Shown: piece after piece, positions 43,840 to 55,099 of the stretch
Position numbering within the stretch: the stretch's first letter is position 1
Layout: the number at the start of each line of letters is the position of its first letter
NCBI GenBank assembly: GCA_035048495.1
Contig: CM068553.1
Span: 28,420,978-28,484,977 of the forward strand
Direction of reading: 5' to 3'
Length of the DNA: 64,000 bases
Origin: Euptelea pleiosperma
Lineage: Eukaryota > Streptophyta > Magnoliopsida > Ranunculales > Eupteleaceae
The notes under the pieces: generated by a model
What the model was told of the DNA's origin: nothing
The model's input: only the letters and a program-made list of their open reading frames with translations
The model's database searches: none
Program-made: the position numbers and the translations under genes

Positions 43840-45756
43840 TGATCCACTCAGTCTCCGGTGCTCCAACTTGATTGGGGGTGCCTGTCACCCCCGTCATGTC
43901 TGGCTGAAGACGTAAAACTTAGCGCTTTCAGAAAGGCAATTCCGGTATTCTTAGAGTACATGAGTCTCATGCATTTGTTATTACTGTTATATCTCTGAAA
44001 ATGCAGGTACATTCATTCTTCCTATCATCAGATACCACACACTGTCGAGTTCTGCCGACTTGGTAACATCCTTCCTGCACCTTTGCATCATCATCACTGA
44101 TTTTTTTTTTATCATTTTATGTCCCGGTCATGAGCACCGAGGACGGTGCTATATTTTGGTTGGGGGTGGGTAAAACTCATGTCTTCATTTTGATAAAAAT
44201 AAAAATAAAAATAAAAAATAAAAAAATTTCTTGTTTTTGGGGTGATTTCCAATGTTCTCCAAAAGTTTTCTAGAATTTCAAAAATGTGTCAAATACCCTG
44301 ACTTTGATTAGCTGAAAACCTCCGTTAAGTCAGTATTGAGGATGTCAATTTTTGTTTAAGGTTAGCTTTGAGTCAAGTCAAGCGTGGCTACGGCAGTTTT
44401 GAAAACTTAGAAAAACTCAGATTCAGCACAATTATACACTATCAACATCAGAGTCATCCTAAGTTTGGAAATTCTGGAGATCCTGTGAGAAGAATTGTGG
44501 AGACCTAACCCTATGAGCTTTCGAGCCTTTAATCATTTCAGAGGGTTATACAACAAATTTGAGTCACCAGATGACTCAATATTCTTCATGCCCGCAACAT
44601 TCGTTGAAAGATCTCATTATCTTTTGCTTCGATCATAAAACTCGGAACGACATCAACATTGGATTACTACGACAGAACCTTCTCTATATCCAGTCAAGAC
44701 AGTATACATGATAGTGCAAACCCTAGAAAATGATATAGGCCAATTTTTCTGAACCATTCAGCCTTTTTACTCACCTGAATTATACTTTACTAGAAACCCC
44801 TTGAGCCATTCTATAAAAACCTTTTCTTTGTAAACCCATCAACCTAAAACCCAGTCCAGCTGCGAAGCATGGCTGGCTATCCTTATTTTGAGATGGACAA
44901 AAGAATAACTAATGTGTGTATACCGTGAAAAGAAAAGTAAAGAAGAAAAATCAAAAGTGGTTCAAGCTGAAAACAAAATATGGAAAGAAAGTATGAAAAA
45001 GAGCTGAAAAGAAATTGAGCAGTCTCAGAAATATCGAGAAAAAGATAAGAATACGAAAAAAAAAGGGGAAGAGAACCAGATAATGGTGCTACATCGCAGG
45101 AAAAATACAAGAAAATAGAGATATCCTCTCAAGATCTTTGAAATCCTATATCCCTTTATTTTTTTACACCGGACCTAAGCCTCATTATAACCCAAGAAAG
45201 TCCTATTTGATTCTAGGATAGCACGATCATAAAATGTGAAGATTGGAGAAGGAGAAGCTATAGAGTTTGATCTGACGTTCCTGAGTGAAGTGGTATTCCA
45301 ATCATGAGATCTTCTTCTATTAAATATGTCCTTTTAAATAATACATATGTGAGATCTTTACTTTCATATATCAACACATCTACTCACATATAAATTGAGA
45401 GAAAAGAAGAAAACCCTTCTTGTGTGATTCTATTCTGAGTGCTAAACATGTGAGATTTGAGGTCGAGGCATAAAAACTTAGAGGTGACCTGGAAATCTTT
45501 ACTATCGGATGATGAGAATGTTGAGCACACACACACACAGTCTGACTATTCTGGGTCATGATTATTAGTTTGTAGTCTTGCCAAAACTTTTCAACTCTTC
45601 GTTAGCATGTAACTATTTTTGCATCCATTCAATAATTTGACAAACGGTGTTTTCCCGAAGCTAATATGAAAAAGTGTGTAGCATGTGCAGAGCCCTTTTA
45701 AGCTCATTTATTTCGCACTAATTGTCAAGAATTGGCAATATGCTGGTTGGGGGTTG
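43840..45756 (+). other. 3' region of element A with hairpins and polypurine tract
   Basis: After the pol stop come hairpin GGGGGTG-CCTGT-CACCCCC (43874-43892) and hairpin agcaccg-agga-cggtgct (44133-44150), then A-rich and GA-rich sequence. No env-like frame is present, unlike classical Athila. The region ends at the polypurine tract tggttgggggttg before the 3' LTR. Confidence 0.75.
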
Positions 45757-48156
45757 TGATATTAGCTTAAAAGTGCGTATTTTCCACTGTTATCTTCTAA
45801 GCGTTTTCATACTCTCCTACGTTAAAATGCTCTATTTATCTACTTTTCTACGTAAGAGTATCTTTTGTTGCGTAGAACACACTTTTTTGGACAAAATGGT
45901 ATATTTGCATGCATTAAACACATTTTCGGAAGTCTAGATATAAAGCCGTTTTGATTAAGTCTTATTACACGCTTCTTCTGTTGTAGGAAACCCTGAGCGG
46001 ATGATTCTTGAGACTTGCGGGCCCAGATCGATCATGAAAGCCCATTATCAAAGCTTAAAGAGCCCACAGGCTATGACTAGAAGATATGGGCCAAATACGG
46101 GCTGAAAAAGAGGACTGAAGAGCCGGCCCAAAGAACGAAGAGAGTGCGAGAACCAATGACCAAGAGATGGACCAAAGCGTTTAAAGCCACATGAGTCAGC
46201 AAGGAATGATAGTCTACTCTACTGGAGAAGCATGAGGATGGTCACAGTGAAGACCAGGGTTCCAGACCCTCTGCCAATACTTTTATCTCAATTTTCTGAT
46301 ATTTTCTCTCTCATCTCTCCTTATTCTCTCTCTCTTCATCTCTCGGTCCTCGAATCTACTGACCTAACCCCAGAACTCCTGCCCATTGGCTCTGTATCAT
46401 CTCCCTTAGCTTTCTGACCATTGGATCTTCAATCGGACCGTTGGATCTTCCATCGGACCGTTGGATCTCTCTAGATCTGTCGATCTACCAATCTAGGTCC
46501 CAATCAAGTCACCATCCATCCGATCGCCATCAGACTGTCTGTCACATCATCTTGTGAGATGATGGACATCATCAATCCATGTGGGCCAATAGCCAGGCCC
46601 ATCATCATCGACCCGCTGTCCGACCAGTTAGTGGACCTCGTGAATTTCAAAATAATTTTAATTAGATTTTAAAAAATGGGGGGTCCACTAAATGGGGAAA
46701 TTCCCCAAAGAAAAGTAGTGTTTTACTTAAACAATATATATATATATATATATATTTTTATTTAAAAAAATTCCCTAATTTCCATTAATGGAAACTAGGG
46801 AGCTTTAAAAGGGGAAGGAGAAGGGTTCTTTAGAACCCTAATCCCCTCCTTATTGCTCCCTTCTCTCCCCAAAAAAAAAGCCCACCACGTTTTCGCCTCT
46901 TCTTCTCCTTCTTTCTCCTCTTCTTCTCCTCTTCTTCTTCCGCTTCTTCTTCCTAACGTTTTCGCCGGGGTTGCAGGTTGCAACTCCAGCCATCACCTGC
47001 ACAACCCCATCCTCTCCTTCTGCCCCTTCTCCTCTCCTTCTCGTCTTCTTCTTCTTCTTCTTCTTCTTCTTCTTCTCAATGCCGGAGTTGCAGACCTGCA
47101 ACTCCGGCCGTCAGCGGCCACCACTCCGCCTGCACCAGTCCGCCTCTAGCACAGCACCTCCACAAGCCGCTCCACCAGCCACCTTCACCAACACGTAATC
47201 CATTTTATCGATCTTCTTCATCTCCCAATCCACCGTTGCTGCACCACAACCAGCGAGCCATCACCCCATTAACGCCCCACCGGAGTTGCAGCCTGCAACT
47301 CCGGTCACCACTGGTCATCTCCTCCATCACCAACGTCTTGGTCCGCCACCATCCACCTCGCTGCCTTTGTGCATCCAACGGTGTTGCAACATCCTCTTGA
47401 CCACCGTCTTCACAGCCTGCAAGAGAGCAGGCCGTTAGCTCCTCAAGAGCCATCAAGCAGCGATCTTCCAAGCACCAACCGCAGATCTGCTACTCCCTTG
47501 AACCGTTTGATAGCACACATGGAGCGCCCATGATCGTCTCCCAACCACTCAACTTGCAAGACGTTGCTGCCTCTCCTTGCATGTCCCACCACGCTGGCCA
47601 AAGCCTTCCCTCCTAGCCACCATCTTCACCACTCAATACCACACCCAGCAACCACTTCTAGTGGTCTCTTTTGGATGGTCAGCAACTCACCCCAAGTGCA
47701 TCGGATCCCTCAAGCCATCACCTATCTCCACATTAACGGCCAGCAAGCACCACTCTTTACATGTACCTTCTTCTTGGTCATTTTCACCATTTGCATGCAT
47801 CCTTTCACTTGGCCGAGCCATTGACCACTTCTCTCCATAGGTAAGTTCAAGTTTTCTACTCTAGGTTTCGTTTCTCTCTCTTCTCACCCCTCTCTCTCTT
47901 TCTAGAGTTTAACTAGTTTGCTATTTTTTTTAGATAGATTTTCATTTAAACAATTGTCGGTTATTATTTCTTTCAATCAATAAAGTGTTATTTTAAATTT
48001 CTTAGTTTATGTTTAGTGTTTTCGTTAATGCATGTGGGAAATTCTCTCTCTAAAATAATCTCATCAAAAGCATGTTTTAATCTTAATCTCTCCACCATTC
48101 TCACCTTACCATATTCTCTAGCAATTTTCATGTTCTGTTGGTCTGATAATGCACTA
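45757..48156 (+). repeat. 3' LTR of element A, truncated
   Basis: Same module as the 5' LTR from TGATATTAGC through the CT-rich middle to gtctgataatgcacta. At 48156/48157 the match stops about 150 bp short of the LTR end, and sequence continues as an inverted LTR belonging to element B. The shared bases at the join amount to two or three, compatible with end joining. Confidence 0.85.
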
Positions 48157-49131
48157 AGTAAAACACTACTTTTCTTTGGGGAATGTCCCCATTTAGTGGA
48201 CCCCCCATTTTTTAAAATTTAATTAAAATTATTTTGAAATTCACGGGGTCCACTAACTGGTCGGATAGCGGGTCGATGATGATGGGCTCGGCTACTGGCC
48301 CACATGGATTGATGATGTCCATCATCTCACAAGATGATGTGACAGACAGTCTGATGGCGATCGGATGGATGGTGACTTGATTGGGACCCAGATTGGTAGA
48401 TCGACGGATCTGGAGAGATCCAACGGTCCGATTGAAGATCCAATGGTCCGATGAAAGATCCATCGGTCAGAAAGCTAAAGGGAGATGAGATAGAGCCGAT
48501 GGGCAGGAGTTCTGGGGTTAGGTCAGTAGATTCGAGGACCGAGAGATGAAGAGAGAAATAGAATAAGGAGAGATGAGAGAGAAAGTATCAGAAAATGGAG
48601 ATAAAAGTATTAGCAGAGGGTCTGGAACCCTGGTCTTCACTGTGACCATCCTCACGCTTCTCCAGTAGAGTAGACTATCATTCCTTGCTGACTCATGTGG
48701 CTTTAAACGCTTTGGTCCGTCTTTTGGTCATTGGCTCTCCTACTATCTTCGTTCTTTGGGCTGACTTTTTGGTCCTCTTATTCAGCCCATATTTGGCCCA
48801 TATCTTCTAGTCATAGCCTGTGGGCTCTTTAAGCTTTGATAATGGGCTTTCCTAATCGATGTGGGCTCGCAAGTCTCGAGAATTGTCCCATCGGGGTTTC
48901 CTACGACAGAAGAAGCACGTAATGAGACTCTATCAGAATGACTTCATGTCTAGACTTCCGAAAATGTGTTTAATGCATGCAAATATACCATTTCATCCAG
49001 AAAAGTGTGTTCTACGTAACAAAAGAGACTCTTACGTAGAAAAGTAGATAAATGGAGCATTTTAACATAGGAGAATGCAATAACGCTAAAAGGATAATTG
49101 CTTAAAATAAGCACTTTTGAGCGAATATCAC
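48157..49131 (-). repeat. 3' LTR of element B, first 975 bp only
   Basis: Reads from TGATATTCGC at 49131 down to the start of the TA-rich region (gtgttttact) and closely matches the start of B's own 5' LTR. The rest of the LTR is absent. The sequence meets the truncated A 3' LTR head to head. Confidence 0.85.
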
Positions 49132-51052
49132 AACCCCCAACCAGCATATTGCCAATCCTTGGCAATTAGTGCGCAATGAATGAGCTTAAAAGGGCTCTGC
49201 ACATGCTACACACTTTCACATTAGCTCCGGAAAAATACCGTTCGTCAAATCATTGAATGGATGCAAAAACAGTTACATGCTAGCGAAAAGTTTGAAAGTT
49301 TTGGCAAGACTACAGACTGATAATCATGACCCAGAATAGTCAGACTCTGCGTGTGTGTGTGCTAAACATTCTCATCATCCGACAGTAAAGATTTCCAGAT
49401 CACCTCTAAGTATTTATGCCTCGACCTCAAATCTCACATGTTTAGCACTCAGAATAGAATCACACAAGAAGGGTTTTGTTCTTTTCTCTCAATTTATATG
49501 TGAGGAGATGTGTTGATATCTGAAAGCAAAGATCTCATATATGTATTATTTAAAAGAAGGATATCTTTAACAGAAGAAGATCTCATGATTGGAATACCAC
49601 TTCACTCGGGAACGTCAGATCAAACTCTATAGCTTCTCCTTCTCCAATCTCCACATTTTATGATCGTGCTACCCTAGAATCAAATAGGACTTTCCTAGGT
49701 TATAATGAGGCTTAGGTCTGGTGTAGAAAAATAAAAGGATACAGGATTCCAAAGATCTTGAGAGGATATTGCCATTTTCTTGCATTTTTCCTGCGACGTA
49801 ACACCATTATCTGGTTCTTTTTCATTTTTTTCTTTTTTTTTTCGTATTTTTCTCTTTTTCTTGATATTTCTGAGATTGCTCAATTTTTTTTCAGCTCTTT
49901 TTCATACTTTCTTTCGATATTTTATTTTCAGCTTGAACCACTTTCTTTTCCTTTTGATTCTTCTTCTTTACTTTTCTTTTCACGGTACACTCATATCAGT
50001 TATTCTTTTGTCCATCTCAAAATAAGGGTAGACAGTCATGCTTCGTAGCTGGACTGGATTTTAGGTTGATGGGTTTACGAAGAAAAGGCTTTTATAGAAG
50101 GGTTCAAGGGGTTTCTAGTAAAGTATAATTCAGGTGAGTAAAAAGGCTGAATGGTTCAGAAAAATGGCCTAAATCATTTTCTAGGGTTTGCACTATCATG
50201 TATACTATCTTGACTGGATATAGAGAAGGTTCTGTCATAGTAATCCAATGTTGATGTCGTTCCGAGTTTTATGATCGAAGCAAAAGACAATGAGATCTCT
50301 CAACGAATATTGCGGGCATGAAGAATAGTGAGTCATCTTGTGACTCATGATTAATGTATAATTCTCTGAAATGATTAAAGGCTCGAAAGCTCAATGGGTT
50401 AGGTCTCCACAATTCTTCTCACAGGATCTCTAGAATTTCCAAACTTAGGATGACTCTGATGTTGATAGTGTACAATTGTGCCAAATCTGAGTTTTTTCTA
50501 AGTTTTCAAAACTGCTGTAGCCACGCTTGACTTGACTCAAAGCTAACCTTAAACAAAAATTGACATCCTCAATATTGACTTAACGGAGGTTTTCAGCTAA
50601 TCAAAGTCATGGTATTTGACACATTTTTGAAATTCTAGAAAACTTTTGGTGAACATCGGAAATCACCCAAAAAATAAGAACTTTTTTTTTCTTTTCAAAA
50701 TGAAGACATGAGTTTTGGTAAATACCCACCCCCAACCAAAATACAGCACCGTCCTTGGTGCTCATGACCGGGACATAAAATGATAAAAAATCAGTGATGA
50801 TGATGCAAAGGTTCAGGAAGGATGTTACCAAGTCGGTAGAAACTCGACAGTGTGTGGTACCTGATGATCGGAAGAATGAATGTACCTGCATTTTCAGAGA
50901 TATAACAGAAATAACAAATACATGAGACTCATGTACTCTAGGAATACCGAAATTGCCTTTTCGAAAGCGCTAAGTTTTACGTCTTCAGCCAGACATGACG
51001 GGGGTGACAGGCACCCCCAACCAAGTTGGAGCACCGGAGACTGAGTGGATCA
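49132..51052 (-). other. 3' region of element B with hairpins and polypurine tract
   Basis: Collinear with A and D. It includes hairpin GGGGGTG-CCTGT-CACCCCC (51000-51018) and a second hairpin with one disrupted pair (50745-50762). An antisense 96-codon plus-strand frame (49758-50048) lies over the GA-rich tract. The polypurine tract is at 49132-49147. Confidence 0.72.
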
Positions 51053-54000
51053 TCAGTCGACATAGACAGGATCGATGAGATCAATTTTAAAAGTCTGAAT
51101 GAACGACACATCAAGTTCATGGAACCGCTTAAGACGCTGGCCATTTACCTGGAATGAGGAGTGATCCTTGGGATCCTCAATAGTGATTGCCCCAAAGGGT
51201 GTGACTACGGTGACAGTATAAGGACCGGTCCACCTAGATTTTAGTTTCCCAGGGAAGAGATGGAGACGAGAATTATAAAGAAGGACCTTCTGTCCTAGAT
51301 GGAACTCTTTCCTGAGGATGCTCTTGTCATGTATCCACTTCATCTTTGTTTTGTAATTCTTGGATAAGTTGTAGGCATCATTTCTGAGTTCTTCTAACTC
51401 ATTCATTTGAAGTTTTCACTCCTCCCCTGCAGAGTCGAGGTCGAAGTTGAGCTTCTTAATGGCCCACAGGGCACGATGTTCAATCTCTACCGGTAGATGA
51501 CAGGGTTTCCCAAAGACGAGACGATAGGGAGACATATTGAGAGGGGTCTTGTAGGCGGTTCTGTATGCCCATAAAGCATTAGTGAGACGAGTAGACCAGT
51601 CTTTACGTGTGGTATTGACTGTCTTCTCCAAGATTTGCTTGATCTGTCGATTAGAAACCTCTACTTGACCACTAGTCTGCGGATGATAAGCTAGGGCAAC
51701 CATGTGGGTTACCCCATACTTTTTCATTAATTTCTCGAATATCCTATTGCAGAAATGGCTGCCCCCATCACTAATGATGGCCTTAAGGGCACCGAATCGG
51801 GCGAAGATGAACTCCTTTAGGAATTTCACCACCACTTTGTGGTCATTGGTCTTGGTGGGAATGGCTTCTATCCATTTGGATACATAGTCTACCACAAGGA
51901 GAATGTACTCAAAACCATAGGAAACGGGAAAGGGACCCATGAAGTCGATGCCCCAGATGTCAAATATTTCATCGACCTGGATGGGAGTTAGGGGCATCAT
52001 GTTCCTCTGGGAGATGCGGCTTAGATGCTGGCAATTAGGATAGGTTTTGCTGTAGATGTGGGCATCTTTAAATAATGTGGGCCAGTAGAATCCGCATTGC
52101 AGCACTTTTTCTGCAGTCTTCTTAGTGCTGAAATGACCACCAAAAGGTTGGTCATGACACGAGGACAAGATACTGAGTTGGTCCAACTCAGGTACACAGA
52201 GACGAATGATCTGGTCAGGATAGTATTTATACAAATAAGGGTCATCCCAAGAGTAGTACTTAACTCTTGCTAGGAATTGGCTTTTGTCCTATTTTGACCA
52301 GTGTGAAGGCATTTCTTCGGTGACAAAGTAGTTGACAATGTCAGCATACCATGGATGAACGGAGATAGCGAACAGTTGTTCGTCTAGAAAGGTCTCAGTG
52401 ATGGGCTGGGTGTCGAAGGATGACTCTAAAGTCAGTCTAGACAAGTGATCAGCCACTACATTCTCAGTTCCTTTCTTATCCTTAATCTCGAGGTCGAATT
52501 CCTACAGTAAGAGAATCCATCGAATTAATCGAGGCTTGGTTTCCTTTTTCGACATGAGATAACGAAGGGCTGCATGATCAGTGTACACAACCACCTTAGT
52601 GGCTAAGAGGTACTGACGAAATTTATCAAGGGCGAAGACTACCGCCAGGAGTTCTTTCTCAGTGGTGGAGTAATTCATTTGGGCAGAGTTAAGAGTTTTG
52701 CTCGCGTAGTAAATCACGTGTGACCTTTTGTCAACTCTCTGCCCTAGAACGGCTCCTAAGGCGTAGTCAGAAGCATCGCACATTACCTCGAAAGGTAGAG
52801 TCCAGTCCGGGGGACGGATAATGGGCGTAGTAGTGAGCTCAGATTTGAGACGCTCAAATGCCTTGACACAGTCAGCATTAAAGTCAAAAGGACTATCTTT
52901 AGCCAGAAGATGGGATAGAGGTCGAGCGATTTGAGAGAAGTCCTTGATGAATCGCCTATAGAATCCTCCGTGTCCCAAAAAGGACCGGATGTCACGTATG
53001 GACTTAGGAATGGGCAAGGTCGAGATGATATCGATTTTAGCTTTGTCGACCTCAATGCCCTGATGGGAAATGACATGTCCCAGAACTATGCCTTTCTTTA
53101 CCATGAAGTGGCATTTCTCCCAATTGAGGACAAGTCGCTTGTCCTGACAACGTTGAAGTACGAGCCCTAGATGGTTGAGACAGTCATCAAAGGATGACCC
53201 AAAAACTGAGAAGTTGTCCATAAAGACTTCGAGGAATTTTTCCACCATGTCAGAGAATATGCTCATCATACACCTTTGAAAGGTCGCGGGTGCATTGCAG
53301 AGGCCAAAGGGCATGCGCTTGTAGGCAAAAGTGCCAAAGGGACAGGTGAAAGTTGTCTTCTCGTGATCCTCAGGGGTGATGGGTATTTGATTATACCCTG
53401 AGTAACCATCGAGGAAGCAGTAATAGGAGTGACCTGCTAGTCTCTCCAACATTTGGCCTATGAAGAGTAAAGGAAAATGGTCCTTCCTAGTGTTGGTGTT
53501 GAGTCGTCGATAATCGATGCAGACTCTCCACCCTTTCTTCAGGCGCTGGGTGACCATTTCCTTGTTCTCATTTTCCACAACTGTGAATCCTGCCTTTTTA
53601 GGGACGACATGAATAGGACTCACCCATTTGTTATCGGAGATGGGGTAAATGATACCCGCATCTAACAGTTTAAGGACCTCATCCCGGACTACATCCTTCA
53701 AGACGGGGTTCAACCTCCTTTGATGTTCTCGAGAGGTTTTGGATTCATCCTCGAGATAGATGTGATGTTGGCATACCGAGGGATCTATGCCTTGAATATC
53801 ATCTATAGTCCAACCTATCGCAGATTTGTGCTCGTTGAGCACCTCGAGAAGTTGCTTACGTTCACTCTCAGACAAAGCGGAAGCAATAATGACAGGGTAG
53901 GTTTCCTTAGGACCAAGATAGGCATAGGAAAGATCTGTTGGAAGTGGCTTGAGCTCCAATGGTGGAGCAGATGGAGTTGAAGTAGGTGTCACAGAAGACA

Positions 54001-55099
54001 CGGATTGAAGATGTATGACTTCAGTAGGTAAAAGAAGGATGGGCTCTCTGGCCTTGGTTATCAGAGGCTCGAACTCGATGAGTGGAGCAGGGATCTCTAG
54101 CAGTGGAGCAGTTTCCAAAAGATCATTGAGATCAGAAATAACTGACTCTGTTACAAAGTCAGCCCCAAAGTGTGCTAGACACTGTTTAAGAATATCTTCG
54201 GTGGAGTCCGGGATTAGACTCTCAACGGCACACATTTCATCGGTCACTTCGCGATCGGCATTTTGTTGCATTAAACGAAAGATATTGACCTCAACTTTGA
54301 GGTTACCGAAAGCAATGGACATGTTTCCATCCCGGCACCCGATGTGTGCGTTCGCGGTGGCAAAGAATGGACGGCCTAAGATGACCGGAATGCAGTTATC
54401 CTGATACGGCTCGGTGTCGAGAATGATAAAGTCCACAGGATAATAAAAGTCAGTGACTTTTACTAGGACATCTTCAATGATTCCTCTTGGAATCTTGATG
54501 GACTGATCAGCCAATTTCAGGGTGACATTGGTAGGCTTCATATCTTTCAGTCCTAACTGCTGATATACCGAGAATGGTATGAGGTTAACGCTAGCCCCTA
54601 AATCTAGCAAGGCAGTGCAGCTAAAATTGTCTCCAATTTTGCATTGGACAGTTGGGCTACCTGGATCCTTGTGTTTGATCACACTATTGCGTTGAATGAA
54701 CGCGGTACCTTTTTCGGCCAAGAAGGCAGCTTTGGGTACATGCGTACGCCGCTTAACTGTGCACAAGTCCTTGAGGAATTTTGCATAGGATGGGATTTCC
54801 TTGATAGCAGAAAGGAATGGGATATTGATCTGGACGTCTTTAAAGACGTCTAAGATCTCTGAGAATTGCTGATCCCGCTTATCTTGGACAAGTCTGTCCG
54901 GGAAGGGAGGCTTTACTCGACAAATGGATTTGTCTTTAGCCTTTGATTTCTGCACAGGGATATTTGATGTTGGTGCAGAGGTAGAAGAAGTAGAGGTGGG
55001 ATTGGTACTAGTTTCCTCTGTACGAGTGATGGGTGCCGGAGATGGCACCGGCGGTGGTTGGACTCCCATGTCCACAGTTTTTCCAGATCATAGGGTGGT
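51053..55099 (-). pseudogene. pol of element B: protease, RT, RNase H, integrase with point stops
   Basis: The 857-codon open stretch (55075-52502) contains LLDLGASVNLIPFSVYQQL (protease Asp codon 54602-54604), VILGRPFFATA, the RT core (YRRLNTNTRKDHFPL, LDGYSGYNQIPITPEDHEKT, MPFGLCNAPATFQRCM) and RNase H (CDASDYALG, YTDHAALRY). The catalytic box reads FMDNFSVFG; the second Asp codon (53213-53215) is AAC where A has GAC. A TAG at 52502 interrupts RNase H and another lies at 52289. Integrase follows in the same frame, but the zinc finger reads TYPNC instead of TCPNC. The D,D,E residues ([20 protein letters not shown]) are present. A TGA at 51416 precedes the C-terminal GPY module (RWTGPYTV). 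The stops are mostly C-to-T changes on the coding strand. Confidence 0.92.

Larger units (their letters stand above)
22578..48156 (+). mobile_element. Element A: Athila-like Ty3/gypsy retrotransposon, interrupted by element D
   Basis: The element has a long 5' LTR, a tRNA-Asp-type primer site, a 1.7-kb leader, gag-pol in one frame with later damage, a 1.9-kb 3' region, a polypurine tract and a 3' LTR cut short at 48156. Element D splits pol at 29113/40380. Removing D and one GTCAC copy rejoins the protease frame exactly. The RT, RNase H and integrase wording is that of the Athila lineage, though no env-like frame follows integrase. Three frameshifts and at least six stops make it non-coding as a whole. 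The 5' flank is the Helitron-like array. No downstream target duplication can be tested because the 3' LTR is truncated. Confidence 0.9.

Noticed and set aside
43840..45756. env-like gene expected after Athila integrase
   Set aside because: No sense frame of useful length and no signal or transmembrane pattern in A, B or D.
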